Counted from the stretch's first letter, positions 33,844-45,481 are shown. The stretch is DNA of 64,000 nucleotides from Linnemannia elongata (GCA_036320915.1 JAXBDG010000015.1:682001-746000), one strand, 5' to 3'. The notes: generated from the letters alone by a model not told the origin. Numbers and translations are program-made.

Positions 33844-35297
33844 ATGGCGGACAACGAGGACACCGCCGACAACAAAGCACCCTCGCCCAACCTCTACTTC
33901 ATCAAGGAAGCGCGAGGTACTCCTCTTTCCAGTCAAACGACGACGATGCATCTCTGTTGCAACGGCAACTGATCAGTTTGCGAGAAAGCAAAGCTAATGC
34001 CACTTGGGCACTTTCATTTCATTCTTGGATGGAATAGAGGCGTCTGTACCACAGCCTTTGACGGGAAGCCATGACCTCATGTCCATCTTCAAACTTCAGC
34101 CACTCTACGACCAATACGTCAAACAGAAACTACCCAACAACGAGGACGTGCCACCGATCGAACCAACATATTTCCCATTCATCAAACACCTTCCAGGTAT
34201 GCACAGGATGTCTGCACTTTGCTATAGGAAGAAATACTCATGCTCTGGAAGGAAATGTGCTTATTATACTCCATGGCGATCGCCTTACTAATGCAGAAGG
34301 TTGTGTGTCATGGATCTATCTCCCTTGCAGGAAAGAATGTCATACGACCTGGAAACTACATTCGACAGCTGTTGGAGGCACCAGAGAAGAACTACCAGCC
34401 CATTCATCAGTTCACTTCATCTACGCTCAGAGACGCTTTCAGTCTTCGGGTTGGGCCCGTTCCTGGAGTAAGTAGCAACGATCGTACCCAATTGGTGGTT
34501 TTGCAAGGACGAACGTGCGACTGCATATTTAACATATTTATTATTTGTTGTGACACTACTAGTTTGATGCGTCTGTCTTGGGTACTGATGAAGGAGCGGG
34601 ATACAAACAGGCAATGAAGAATCTGGCGGCGGTAGCACCAGCTGCTGGATTAACGGCGTCAGCAGGGGCGGCAGGAGCAAGCAACTCGCTCAGACCAAGC
34701 AGCGCGGCACATGGATATGGTGTTCCTGGATACGCAGATCCTTCTTCAGTACCGATGAGCAGCGATCTGCCGGTGCATTCTTCTCACGGCCACAGTTCTC
34801 ATCATGGACACAGTTCTCATCATGGGTCAAAATCATCCACATCATCACCCTATGTTGACAAGGCAGAGCGAGGAGAGGACGGTGGCCGTGAGCACAAGCA
34901 CAAGAAGAAGGTAGGATTAATACACCTCTTTTGTCGATTGTGTGTGTTCACCCGTTCGGGATATATATTGTGGAATGAAATGGTCTGACCAGGTTGTTCT
35001 TCTGATGCGATTGCCTTCAATAGAAAAAGAAGAGAAAGCACGAACATGATCATGAGCATGGACACCATGAAGGAGAAGGCGACTCTGAACACAGGAAGAA
35101 GAAGAAGAGGAAAAGGGTAAGCCTTGCTTCTAGATTGATGTGCGCTTTCTGTACTAAAGTGTATGAGATGGTAACAGTGCTTTAGGCACCAGTCATTAAC
35201 CTTTCTTTTGTTGAACCATGCATTTAAAAAATTGGTCCCTATCCTCAATTGACAGGAACGAGAGGAGCATGAGCATGGCGATCTTGTTATTGTCTAG
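33844..35297 (+). CDS. MED19: Mediator complex subunit 19 (Med19/Rox3)
   Basis: A head-module subunit of Mediator that links transcription factors to RNA polymerase II. Six exons are inferred: 33844–33916, 34038–34196, 34331–34467, 34563–34910, 35024–35116 and 35256–35297, giving 283 residues. Family features in order: NLYFIKEA; LTGSHDLMSIFKLQPLYDQY; FIKHLPGK; IRPGNYIRQLLEAPEK; TSSTLRDAFSLRVGPVPG. After this conserved core comes a Ser/His-rich linker containing a duplicated HSSHHG block. A basic tail follows, of KHKKKKKRKHEHDHEHGHH and RKKKKRKRERE type, matching the lysine-rich tail of animal MED19. Exon–intron joins all preserve frame. The gene ends in the acidic EREEHEHGDLVIV. Confidence 0.93.
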
Positions 35298-35826
35298 GTT
35301 TGTAGACTTGCTGAAGTTGTGATGACAACCGAGGAGCATCCTCCAACAACAAATAATAAACAACACTCGCCAAATGAGACCATATAATGAACCAAGAACA
35401 AAGCATTTGATATTTATGCCTACGAATGATATTGAAGCGCCATTTCTACTCCTGAAAACAAGTGCCTGGACCCTGATTCGCTTCCTTCGCTCTTTCTACT
35501 TTTCTTTCGTGGCAAAAGGGGCGCAAGTCAAGGACAAGGAAAAAAAAAAAAAAAAAAGGCGCATGAACCTCTTCTTTTTTCTCCTCCTTCGTCCTTCCCC
35601 TTCCTCTTCCTCGTCTCCTTCGCCACCCCTCTCAAGTGTTCGAGAGTCACGCAAGACAAAGCAAAAAGTGGAACAAAAGTCCGCCCCCACACGCGTCTCT
35701 CTCTCCTCTCTTCTTTCTTTTGTCGACTTCACACCCCTGCCCTCTGTCCTCTTGAATAGCCATACCCTACCTTTTTTTATTCCTTTTCGACTGAAAACAC
35801 TCTTCCTTCACACACCCCCACGCTCA
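35298..35826. other. Spacer between MED19 and TFG genes
   Basis: The first 100 bp include AATAAA-like words (35353–35358), probably the MED19 poly-A signal. A 17-A run lies at 35541–35557 and a C/T-rich leader precedes the TFG start codon. Confidence 0.5.
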
Positions 35827-36426
35827 ATGATGACCTCCTACGAAGGACTCCGCAAACTCACCCTCGGCGACAAGCCCGTCATCATCAAATGTACTTTGTT
35901 TTCCATGCACTCCCACACTCTATCCTATTATTTTAGACACCTTCAAACCTTGATTCGCTAACGGACAGCCTCTCCACCATGAACAATGCTTCTTTCTTGA
36001 ATCTTAGTCAAGTGTGCAGGAACCAACCTCAGAGTTCCTATCAGCCAAGTCCCTTCATACAATGAGCTCTGCTTTATTGTCCAGCGTCTCTTCCGTTCTG
36101 ACGTATCCTCGGACCTCGACAACCTTGTTCTGCGTTACGAGGACGAAGGTAAGTTGATTGTAGAGTGATATATGTATTTTAGGCTGTGCCTTGGGGGATT
36201 ATTGCCTTTTGCTCATCAATTACACTGGAACCAAACGATAACAATAGATGGCGACTTGATTACCATTCAGGACGATGCCGATATATCGCATGCAATCTCG
36301 TTGTCCAGTCTGCTGAAGTTGACTGTCAATGGTATGTTCCATCACTTTTCCCACAATGCTGTGCATGTTGGAGAGTGATATTTTCAGAACCAGTGAGTGC
36401 TCGGTAACGGAGTTTGTTGGCTCACA

Positions 36427-36474
<48 letters not shown>

Positions 36475-38008
36475 TGGCATTGTGCGATATTCCATGATAG
36501 ACAAAATCACACATCCTGTGGTGGTGCCCATTGAGAACTTAGCGCCCAAGTTGGCTGGTCTTGGTGAGAAGCAGACCATCGCCGCAGTGACCAGTGCGCT
36601 GATTGACCTCCAGGACAAAATCGGCAAGGCTTTACAGGTGATCCAAGCCCAGCACCCAACTGCACACTACCCCTCCGACAACAACAACAACTCGTCCTCC
36701 CATGGAACCAATGGCCACAGCAAAGGCCTTGGCGCGAAGGCGGGTACTCAAGATTCCAAGGCTGTGGACTCCAAACCCTTCGTCCTGACCGAAGATATCC
36801 TTGGTACGGTATCTTTTATAATAAGAACATTTGCTGGAGATTGAGTGTGCGTTTTTCATATTGTTAACGTTTTTTTTCGCTTCTTCCTCTTTTTCAAACA
36901 CTTTCTTTCGACACCAGATCAGCTCCTAGAGCCAAGCAAAAGTCTACTTACAAGACAGACTAGTGTCTCCAGTCAGTCGTCATCGCTCCAGGTAGCCCGG
37001 TCTCCTCCTCTGAGAGCCCAAGGAACCCCTCAGCCCACTCTATCAAATGTCTCCAGTTACCTTTCCCAGCCACAGCAACAACAGCAGCCTCAACAACAAC
37101 AACACCACCACCAACAACAACAGCATCAGCAGCAACAGCAACAATTGCCTCCTGCCCAGCCTTGGTCACCACAAGCCACACCGGTTCCTAATGGTGTGGC
37201 ACAGGCCATTTCCGTAAGCAATCCTGCTCATCAGCAACAGCAGCCGCAGCCGCAGGATCAAGGTCACCAACAACAACAAGAACTCGGCCACCTAATTCAA
37301 CAACTCCGAGAACGTGATATGAAAGGCTATCAGCAACTGGAACCCCATCAGCAACAGCAACTCCAACGGCAGCAGCAGCAACAACAGATGCAGCAGCAAG
37401 CGCGATTGCAGCGGGAACAACAACAACAGCTGCAGCAGCAGCAAGTGCAGCAGCAACCTTATCCCCAACATGCACCAGGCAATGTTCCCCAGCAGCAGCA
37501 GCAGCAGCAGCAAGTTCTCCCACAACAGCAGCAGCAACAGGTTCAATATCAACAGCAACCACTTCAGCAGCAGCAGCAGCAAGTTACTCCTCAGCAGCCA
37601 CTGAACCAGACCCAATTGCAGGGACAACAGGGTCCAGCCCAACAACAACCTCAAGTTGCACCCTATGGCCAGCAGCAAGCTCCGGTTCAACAACAGCCGG
37701 TTCAACAACCTCCGCAGCAGCAGCAGCAGCAACAACAACAACAACAGCCTCTGCAGCAGCAGCAACAGCAACAACAACCTGGGTACTCACAACCTTCGTA
37801 TGCACCCAACCCGTTCATCCCCAACCAGCAGCAGTTCGCTAACCAGGGACCTTACAGCCCCGCGACTCCACATGGAGCACCCTTTGGCAGATCCAACAGT
37901 GTCTACCAGCCTCAGACCCAGCAAGGCGGACCTCGTCAGGCAATGCCTCAACAGCAACAGCAGCAACAGCAGCAGCTTCCCAATGCTCCTATGAACCAGG
38001 CCTACTGA
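35827..38008 (+). CDS. TFG: TFG homologue: PB1 domain, coiled coil and Gln-rich tail
   Basis: TFG in animals oligomerises at ER exit sites and organises COPII transport carriers. Five exons are inferred: 35827–35890, 36008–36148, 36248–36331, 36501–36803 and 36918–38008, giving 560 residues. The PB1 domain occupies about 17–96: basic strand VIIKFKCAGTNLRVPI, LCFIVQRLF, then the acidic OPCA-type motif YEDEDGDLITIQDDADISHA, followed by LKLTVN. A short coiled coil follows near 120–145 (TSALIDLQDKIGKALQVI), the same position as in animal TFG. The tail from about 245 to 490 is dominated by Gln encoded by mixed CAG/CAA. It ends with Pro/Tyr/Gln segments like the prion-like tail of the animal protein. 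A run of 41 T is in intron 3. A double Met (MM) begins the chain; the first ATG is used. Confidence 0.86.
36431..36471 (+). repeat. T41 homopolymer in TFG intron 3
   Basis: An uninterrupted run of 41 T, the longest homopolymer in the window, lies 29 bp before the acceptor of intron 3, where it also serves as an extreme polypyrimidine tract. Its true length is uncertain because sequencing slips in such runs. Confidence 0.85.
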
Positions 38009-38329
38009 AGAACATGACATTGTACGCGTCTCTTTGAATACGAATAAAAAATACTTTCTTGTCTGCGTCCATCCTGTGTGCGTGACCGTCACGCGAAATC
38101 CTGACAAGTCGACGCTTGTGCCCCTTTTAACCACAGCTCCCTCTCTTTCTGCTTTTGCCCTCCTCACGCTTCAACTCATCGACGACACTCATACCCTCTT
38201 CATTCTCCCAGGACTCTCTTTATCTTTTTTTTTCTTCACCCAAATACCCCACCCACCTACTCTCTCTCCTCCCCTTCCTCCTCCTTCTCTTCCACCTCCA
38301 CAACCACACACACAACAAGCCCGCCCATC
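38009..38329. other. Short spacer, promoter of V-ATPase subunit f gene
   Basis: It starts with AATAAA (38043–38048), the probable TFG poly-A signal, and ends in a C/T- then C/A-rich leader directly before the next start codon. Confidence 0.5.
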
Positions 38330-38923
38330 ATGAAGCCAATGTTCTCTGCTGGAAATGCAACTTGTTGCACAATCCTCTCCGTCTTTGGAGTGATCTTCTT
38401 GGGCACAATGTCCTTCCTCTTCTCCATCCCCGCAGAATCCTTGACTCACACCACCGAAGACCCCGACAACCCGGCCGAGGTCGCAAAGGCCTGTCTTACT
38501 GCCACTTTCTTTTATGCCTTTATGATCCTCTTCTGTGGATGCCAGGTAAAAAAAAAAATATGAAAAAACTTGGGAATGATTTAGTGTTGTTGGGGATAGG
38601 ACGACACGTTTTTTTTTGTTGTAGGGAGGGGAGGGGTGGGAGAGGGGTGGTGACGTTGTTGGAATGGTAGAAACCTTTGAACCCTTTGGAATAACTGGAC
38701 ATTTGGATGCACGAAATGTATTTATGCTTTGACTACAACCCTTTTGGTGTTCTTTCATAACCCCGGGGTAGTAGTGGTGGTGTCTGCATGATAACAAAAA
38801 AAAACCACAAGTACTCGAAATGACAGCACGACTTAACCATATCACTCATTACTCAAATTTTGAACGGACAATTAGACCTGGCTCAACAAGCGGGAGGAGC
38901 GCGCAGAGATCCAACTGCAATAA
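38330..38923 (+). CDS. V-ATPase V0 subunit f (RNASEK / Ypr170w-b family)
   Basis: A small two-helix subunit of the proton-pumping V0 sector; animal members were first named ribonuclease kappa. Two exons (38330–38545 and 38876–38923) give 87 residues, close to the yeast protein of about 85. The first helix follows a Cys pair (ATCCTILSVFGVIFLGTMSF), a polar loop contains EDPDNPAEVAKAC, and the second helix is ATFFYAFMILFCGCQ. The second exon adds only TWLNKREERAEIQLQ, matching the short basic end of relatives. It was found by requiring an in-frame acceptor (GGACAATTAG), because the first exon alone would end in a lysine run inside the intron. The intron is 330 nt. Confidence 0.88.
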
Positions 38924-39286
38924 GTCAGGATATTTCTGTCAGATATTTTATAGTTAAAGAACTCGCCAAGGACAGGAGAACCAGCAGGAACAACAACAAC
39001 AGCAGCCAGCAAAAAACACCTTCACCAGAGCAGAAGCAATAAAAAAAAAAGTGCAAATGCCTCAGAAAAAAAAAGGCCGTCAGAATTGTGGCAAGACGAA
39101 CGCGTGTTTGTTGGAAGGAGAAAGGGCGTAGACCAAAAGGTCGCAGCGTGGCGATACCGCTTTTTCCACAGACCTCCAGGATGATTTGTTCAACATCGAC
39201 ACAATAACGTAAAACGAAGGCGGAGAAGGTTCTTCGGGCATATGGCGTATTAATTATGTCTGTAATATTTTCTATGTTGAGAAGAT
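38924..39286. other. Convergent intergenic region
   Basis: Two genes end towards each other here. An Asn/Ser/Gln-coding stretch in the first 120 bp is open but follows the stop codon of the subunit f gene, so it is read as 3' UTR. Confidence 0.5.
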
Positions 39287-41916
39287 CTACGAGTCGGCTG
39301 GCAAGGAACCTGGCATGGTAGAGGAAGGAGCGACCACAGGAGGCGACGGGGTGTTAGAGGATCTGGTACCAGTGTCGTTAGAAGAGAATGACAGGGGTGA
39401 AGAATGAGCTGGCGAAACTGCAGGTACAGCAGCAGTGACGCCTGATATCATAGGCTGCCTTGGGATCTCAGGGACAAAGGGCAAAGATCCGACATTTGTC
39501 CTAGGAGAGGTGTCCAGTACTCTTGGGGTTGTTGACGAGACCATTCCGGCAGAAGTCTGGCGATGCATATTCAGAGGAGTATGATCCAACACCCCACCAG
39601 CCTTGCTCTCCATCATGATCCTCCTCTGGTAACTACCTCCAGGCAAGACGACAGGACCCGATGCAGACGACGACCTCGAAAGGGCAGAGAATGGAGGACG
39701 CGCTACTTGACCTAACCCACTAGGGCTACCAGCCAGCGCCGCGTTGGAGTAAGGGCTAGAACTTGGCGAGGGCCCGCCATTACTACCAAACTTTCCGGAC
39801 GGTTCGGGGTTGAGAACAGGACTTCCAGAGTCACCACTGCCTTGGTTCGGGTCACTACCTCCCTCTGGTGGTGTTGGAGTGCCATTCCTGCGCCTTTTGG
39901 CCGACTCTTTCAGGTCCTCCCAGCGCTGCTTATATTTCTTCATTAGATGGTTCTGTTTCGCGTTCTCCAGCTTCAATTGCTGAAGTTCCTCCTCCAGCTC
40001 CTTTAGACGTGCTTGCATGGTAGTTGGGTTCATTTGATCATATGAAGTTGCCGGTGTTGTCGCAGAGGATACCGAGGAAGGTGGTAGTGGTCCTGTTGTT
40101 GATTGCTGTAGTCTCTGTGTAAGAACCCCAGCTTTCTCTACAGTGTCCGTGAATAAAGGCATCCGTTATCAGTCTTCAATTGCAGCTCTAATTAATAGGG
40201 AAAGCACACGATTTCAATGAGCAAGACACCTTACCTGTGGAGAGATCTTGGATGGACTGCTTGACAGGACGAAGGATATCCTGACTCTTGATCAGTTGCA
40301 TCGCAGAGCGCTGGACATCCTTGGTCCAGACACTCATCTGCATCACTCCCTCGAGCTGCTTCTCCAGTTTCAGATTCCTCTTTGAAAGCTTGTCAAGGGT
40401 CATTTTCAGTTGCTGGTTCTCAATCGCATACTCTTCCATCGTCTTGGACCCACGAGGCGAAGTCTCTGCCCGGCGAATATTTGACAACAGAGGCCTGGAC
40501 GGCTGAGATCCCGTTGGAGATGCCGATGTGAGTCCTGTTTCGGATGTCGAAGATGAACGAGACCGAGCAGCCATGTTCCGCTGAGAGGGTGAGTCGATAA
40601 TGAAAAAGGATTCTTGCATTGGAGAAGGATCAATGCGGATTCGGGGTTGCTGCTGTGATCTTGACGAGATGGATCCACTGGTCGGTTTGTTTCCTTGTTT
40701 TGTGGCAGCGTCTGCCTGGGAAAGATTGTCCTGTGAAGACAGAGGTCCGTCCAATGGACTTAATGGTGGCCTTTCCTCCGATGTAGGCGAATGAAGCACG
40801 GCCGATCCAGTGTTGATCTGCAAAGGGTCGTCGCCGTCCAGGGGGATAGATGTGAAGGCGACTGGATTAGAGATCTTGTGCACCAGATTCTCCAATTCCT
40901 CCCAGAACCTGTTGAATGGGTCCGACTTGTCCTTCTATTACACGGGAGGGGGAAATTGAACGTAAGATGACTCAATACATCAGTCAATTGGTCTCTTTCA
41001 TACGTAGCACGCAGGAGTAGAAACAACAGCACACACTCATACCCCATGACTCTTGATGAGAGTAAAGGATTCCTCAACCATAGCAGAAGACGAATTGCTA
41101 GATGCTTCGGAGGATGTGCCAAGGTAAGAGCCTCCTGACCCTGTGTCGCCACCCTTTGACTGTGCCTCACCGCCAAGATCGCCAAGAGTGTGCTGATGTG
41201 AAGTCGACGACGGATACGACGATGGCACATTATGTCGCCGTTGACCGAGCCCACCACTGTTACCCTGCTGATAGTGTCCCGAGCCTGAACGCCGTCTTCC
41301 TGCCGAGGGTGACTCTGATATGCCCAGACTGGATCCATTAGACCTTTCGTTCTTGGCCCTGGTGCTTGACTGGAGATGTTGCTGTTGAGCTGATGCAGCA
41401 GCTGCTGCGGCGGCTGCCTCCGCTGCTGCCTTTGCCAGTTTTCGTTGTAGGTCTTTTCCTTGACGGAGGTGGTTTGCATTCATGAATTTTAAGGTCTTGA
41501 TCACCTCCTGGTCCTGCGTGTCCTTGGTCGCAAGCAAAAACTGGTCTATTTTGAGGATCAATCGCACGCACTCTATGTGAGTAAACGAGATAAAAAGACA
41601 AGGAAGCAGGGGGGGGGGGGGGGGGCATAGCGCCATTAAAACTTCTTTGTCCTATGTTTAGAGAGTAGTAATATACCTGCTGCTTGAAGGTGCATTTCTA
41701 CGGCCTCTGTCCATTGCTGACGGTCCTGATGTTCCTCGGCTGCCTGGACATAGCGATGAGCCTATGAATGCAATGGTTTCATTCAGTTAGCCCTTGTTCT
41801 CGTTTATTTTTTCTTTTTCTGAATGCATCTTTGACAGAGAGTGCTACTCCCCATTCCTGTGTGTGACAGAGGGGGGGGGGGGCTTCTCTTACCAAGTTGA
41901 TAGCGGTGTCTTCCAT
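39287..41916 (-). CDS. ATG38: Atg38/NRBF2-like MIT-domain protein
   Basis: Atg38/NRBF2 is a regulator of the autophagy-specific Vps34 PI3-kinase complex I. Five exons are inferred: 41916–41893, 41761–41677, 41572–41043, 40934–40235 and 40137–39287, giving 729 residues. The N-terminal MIT helices read MEDTAINLAHRYVQ and then QQWTEAVEMHLQAAECVRL across three exons. After an Ala-rich helix and Ser/Gly linker comes SDPFNRFWEELENLVHKI followed by NPVAFTSIPL (about 215–240), a block I associate with fungal Atg38. Two coiled coils follow, near 376–405 and 489–520 (KELEEELQQLKLENAKQN). The remainder is Ser/Pro-rich and disordered. The first exon encodes just eight residues. It is longer than yeast or animal relatives, so the orthology is likely but not certain. 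Confidence 0.72.
41609..41625 (-). repeat. Poly-C (17) tract in intron 2 of the Atg38-like gene
   Basis: Seventeen G on the plus strand (C in the transcript), 36 nt before the acceptor of intron 2. A sister tract of 12 lies at 41871–41882 in intron 1, just after its donor, so the 85-nt exon 2 is flanked by C runs. Confidence 0.85.
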
Positions 41917-42252
41917 TTGTTTTTTAGTTGGTGTTGTTGATAAGGTAGAATCGAATGTGGTATGTTCAAATGTGTGAGAGTTGGAGAGAAGAATGAGGTT
42001 TGAAGGGTTCACAAGTGGGCGCGTGAACAATGGTCCTCGTCAAGGTTTTAAGAGCCAGTCACCAAACTGCGCTAAATTGCGCCACCAACCAATTCCACAT
42101 TGATCAATTATATCAATTAGATAAGTGAGAGTGGGATAAGTATGTTGAGCACCGTTGAAAGTATTCACTTTTATTCAGCGGAGCAAATTATTTTATTCAA
42201 AGGTTTATATGCTAACGTGGAGCGACTAGAACTAGGACACGATTCAGGAACA
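41917..42252. other. Spacer between Atg38-like and TPT1 genes
   Basis: It holds the promoter of the left gene and the 3' UTR of the right one, both on the minus strand. AT-rich, no open frame of note. Confidence 0.45.
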
Positions 42253-43323
42253 TCATGCTGCAGGCTTGGGGTAGATGACTTCGCCCGTTGATCGCACAAC
42301 GCGAGAAAAGTAAACAGGGGGGATGATCCCGTCGCCGTTCTTGCCATCCGACAAGATCACATTGTTCGTAGACCTGTAAAACTTGATTCCATCTAGTAGT
42401 ACACAATAAACAGAGAGCGAAGGATGTCAAACAAACAATCCACAACCAACACAAACAGATAGATAAAGAGACATTTTCCAAGCAGTGTATAATGAGAAGG
42501 TGTCCGTATATTACCTCCGACAGCCTTGGCGGTGTCAATGTGGATGTACAGGTCACAGCGCTGTCGCATGCCGCTGATCACACCGTCCTCTCCAAGAAGA
42601 CCGTGCGCCATATGGATATGGTTCCTGTTCATCTTAGACAGACCTTGCTCGCCTATTTTAATTGCAATAACATGGAACGAAACATCTCTAATGTCAGTCA
42701 AATTTCTCATTCAACATGGGTGGGTTCGCTCACTCTCAACATGAACAGAGCTAATGGACGTGAAGGAGTCAACTGTAGTGTTACCAATGAAGCGCCAATT
42801 TCTGAACATGGTTCCATGAACCGCAGTCGGGATCTGAGAAACATCAGTAATCTCCTCAAATCCTAGTTCGGCAACCTAGTAGTAAAAAAAATAAAATCGG
42901 CGGTTGAGTCATCGAAGGCAACATTTTTGTAACGTTTCCTCGTCATATAAAGGTACATAAAAAAAAACTTACTGCGGCAATACTGTGGCCCTGAACAGCA
43001 CGGATATACTCCTTCTGACCCTGAGCATCCTCCAAGATTTCGAACCGCTTCTTCTCATTGGTATCAACAACCTTGATGATATCGTCCAGCGTGAAATCCT
43101 TGAACTTGGGATGGCCCAGGACGGCCGTGATCTTGACATATCCGTCAGGACGGATCGCGATCCCCTGCGAGACGGCGTTATGTCTCAGGAGCCATGAAAG
43201 GGCTTTGGAGAGTCGGACTGTTGGACTATCGCCTCGGGGGCCACGGTTCCTGTTGTTGCTATTCTTTTTGACATCTGCCGTGGCGGAAGGGGTTACCCTG
43301 GCTGGTTTTGCTGGAGTTGACAT
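42253..43323 (-). CDS. TPT1: tRNA 2'-phosphotransferase (Tpt1/KptA)
   Basis: This enzyme removes the 2'-phosphate left at the splice junction by fungal-type tRNA ligation, transferring it to NAD+. Four exons are inferred: 43323–42973, 42875–42785, 42652–42515 and 42392–42253, giving 239 residues. The N-lobe motif LSKALSWLLRHN contains the catalytic Arg-His. VDTNEKKRFEI and VQGHSIAAV follow. The C-lobe has VHGTMFRNW, MNRNHIHMAHG, ISGMRQRCDLYIHID and FYRSTNNVILSDG, all expected for the NAD+-binding ART-like fold. Length is normal for the family. PRP18 is divergent, 385 bp away, so a tRNA-splicing and a pre-mRNA-splicing gene share one promoter region. Confidence 0.95.
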
Positions 43324-43708
43324 TTTTTGGGTTACTTTTTTTTAATCTGAAGGGAAGAATGTTTTTTTTTGAAAAGCGTAAAAGTGAAAGGAGAGTATAT
43401 GGGGAGTAGAGAGTAAGGTGGTAAGGTGAATGAAGAGAAAAGGAAAAAACGAAAGTGTGACAAAAATGAAAGGAAGTACAAAAAAAAAAGGTTGAACTGC
43501 GGGAGGCGGTGGCGCTCGATCCCCTTTCTCCCAATCTCCAAACTCCATTACCTTTTAACAGTGGCTTGTGGATCGTTCTCACTAAATTTTCCCTCCTTCC
43601 AACCAAAAGGGCAGTTCCAGGCCTTGTTCTCATGCACCATTTCCTGTCATTCATTCACACTTCCACCTTCTCATCCTCGTATTACACAACTACGCTCAAC
43701 TAAAACTC
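43324..43708. promoter_or_regulatory. Bidirectional promoter, TPT1 / PRP18
   Basis: The spacer between two divergent start codons is pyrimidine-rich towards each gene on its own sense strand (purine-rich plus strand at 43370–43490, C/T-rich after 43560). No TATA box is obvious. Confidence 0.5.
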
Positions 43709-45342
43709 ATGGACCTGATCGAAGCAGCACTCGCCAAGAAGCGCGCAGCCGTAGAGTCGGCCTCGGGTGGAGCCAAGAAGAAATACATTCGTAAAGGCGA
43801 TCTCGAAAAGCAGCGGGAACAGGAGTACCTGGCCGAACAGGAGCGAGAACGCAAAGCAAAGGAGGTAAACCAGCCGTAACAACAGCAACAACAAACAACC
43901 TTCGTGCTGCTTGCCAATGACCTATTCATGTACTCAAAGGAACTGTTGTGACTCAACTCTCTAACACTGTTTTTGTTCGTGAACCAAATAGGAAAAAGAA
44001 AGGCAGCAGGAGCTTGAGAGGGAGGCGAAGCGCAAAGAGAAAGCAGCAGCAGCAGCAGCAGCAAATGGATCACCTGCCTCCTCAGCAGCAGGAACACCCA
44101 CCACAGACTCATCATCCGCCAACACACCCACGATACCCTCCTCTGATAATCCCGACGACGTTAATGCAGCCGCGGCAGCATCAGCCGCCACATTCAACAT
44201 TGCTCCGGAAGAAGTCGTCCGTCGTCTCCGTGCTCGTGGACATCCTATCCGTCTCTTTGCCGAAACAGATCAGGCCCGGAAAATTCGTCTTCGTGCTCTG
44301 GAGCTGGTTGAGGATCGGTCAGAGGGTCAACGGAACGATTTCATGAGGGCTATGGAGAATGCAGAGACGGGACTTCATATGGAGGCTTTGGGACAACAGG
44401 GTGGATCAAGTACCAAGGAGAAGAAGTCCAAATCTGAACCTGCCAAGGATGTGGTACGTCATCCTTCTTGTTTCGACAGGAACTGGAACATTATGGATGA
44501 CTTTGAACAAATGCATATATGGCTACTTGACATGACAGGGCCATCAAGAGGAATTGTTTGTTGACAAAGCTCTTTAATGTTTGCTTTTCATTACTTATAG
44601 GATACGAATGAAATCTCGGTCGACTTGATTCAGAAGGACATGGACAAGCTCTACGTCCTGATCTACACCTACTTTAAGCGCCTCTTGAGAGAATGGGAAC
44701 GGGATCTCGATCAGCGTCCAGGTATGTGCCAAACCCAACCTTTCGTCGAACTATCGACATGATAGATAGATCTATGCTCCGCCCTCGGTCACTACCCCTC
44801 ACTCAACTCACGCATTTTATACTCTTCTAATCAAATCGTATCCCCAATAGATGAACTGAAGAGAAGCACACCAGGAAAGCTCGCGACTGCAACACAGGCA
44901 CAGAGCGCAGAATACTTGAGACCATTCTTCAAGTCTCTGCGCCAAAAGTCGCTCGAGCCCGACGTCCTGATGCGTATCACCGAAATCGCAGAACTCATGA
45001 TCAAACGCGAACACATGGCCGCCAATGATGCCTACCTCAAACTTTCAATCGGAAACGCACCTTGGCCCATCGGAGTCACCATGGTTGGGTAAGTTCTCTC
45101 TACCTCTGTACGACTCACCACTATGATAAATGTTGATAGAAATCGAAGACAACTTTTTTGATCATGCAATTTCCCATTCCTAAACTCAACAACTATCAAC
45201 TAGTATTCACGAACGTTCAGGACGCGAAAAGATTTTCTCAGCGCAGGTCGCCCACGTCTTGAACGATGAGACGTCACGAAAGTGGATCCAGAGTATCAAG
45301 CGCATCATGACCTTTGCCGAAAAGAAGTATCCCCGCTTGTGA
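43709..45342 (+). CDS. PRP18: Pre-mRNA-splicing factor 18 (Prp18)
   Basis: A second-step splicing factor that stabilises the 3' splice site in the catalytic spliceosome. Five exons are inferred: 43709–43864, 43992–44453, 44601–44721, 44851–45088 and 45204–45342, giving 371 residues. The N-terminus [16 protein letters not shown] is typical. A charged coiled coil and an Ala/Ser-rich linker follow, then the Prp4/Prp18-type motif at about 124–140 ([19 protein letters not shown]). The C-terminal Prp18 helical domain includes the highly conserved loop [20 protein letters not shown] followed by [12 protein letters not shown], then [12 protein letters not shown]. It ends KKYPRL. Overlapping AATAAA words lie about 40 nt after the stop. 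Confidence 0.96.
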
Positions 45343-45481
45343 AATCCTCAGGATCATTTAAAACAATTCAAGCAAAAGATAAATAAATAATCCTGTTTCG
45401 CGCAACTTGCTGTAGGTACCTTCGAAGCAAAAAAAAGGTGTTCTTGTTTATAAACAAATAAAGGAAAAACGATGACACGGC

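Noticed and set aside
37292..37777. Open frame on the minus strand coding mostly Leu/Ala/Val opposite the TFG tail
   Set aside because: It is the antisense of the CAG/CAA repeat encoding Gln in TFG; poly-Leu and poly-Val frames follow automatically from that composition.
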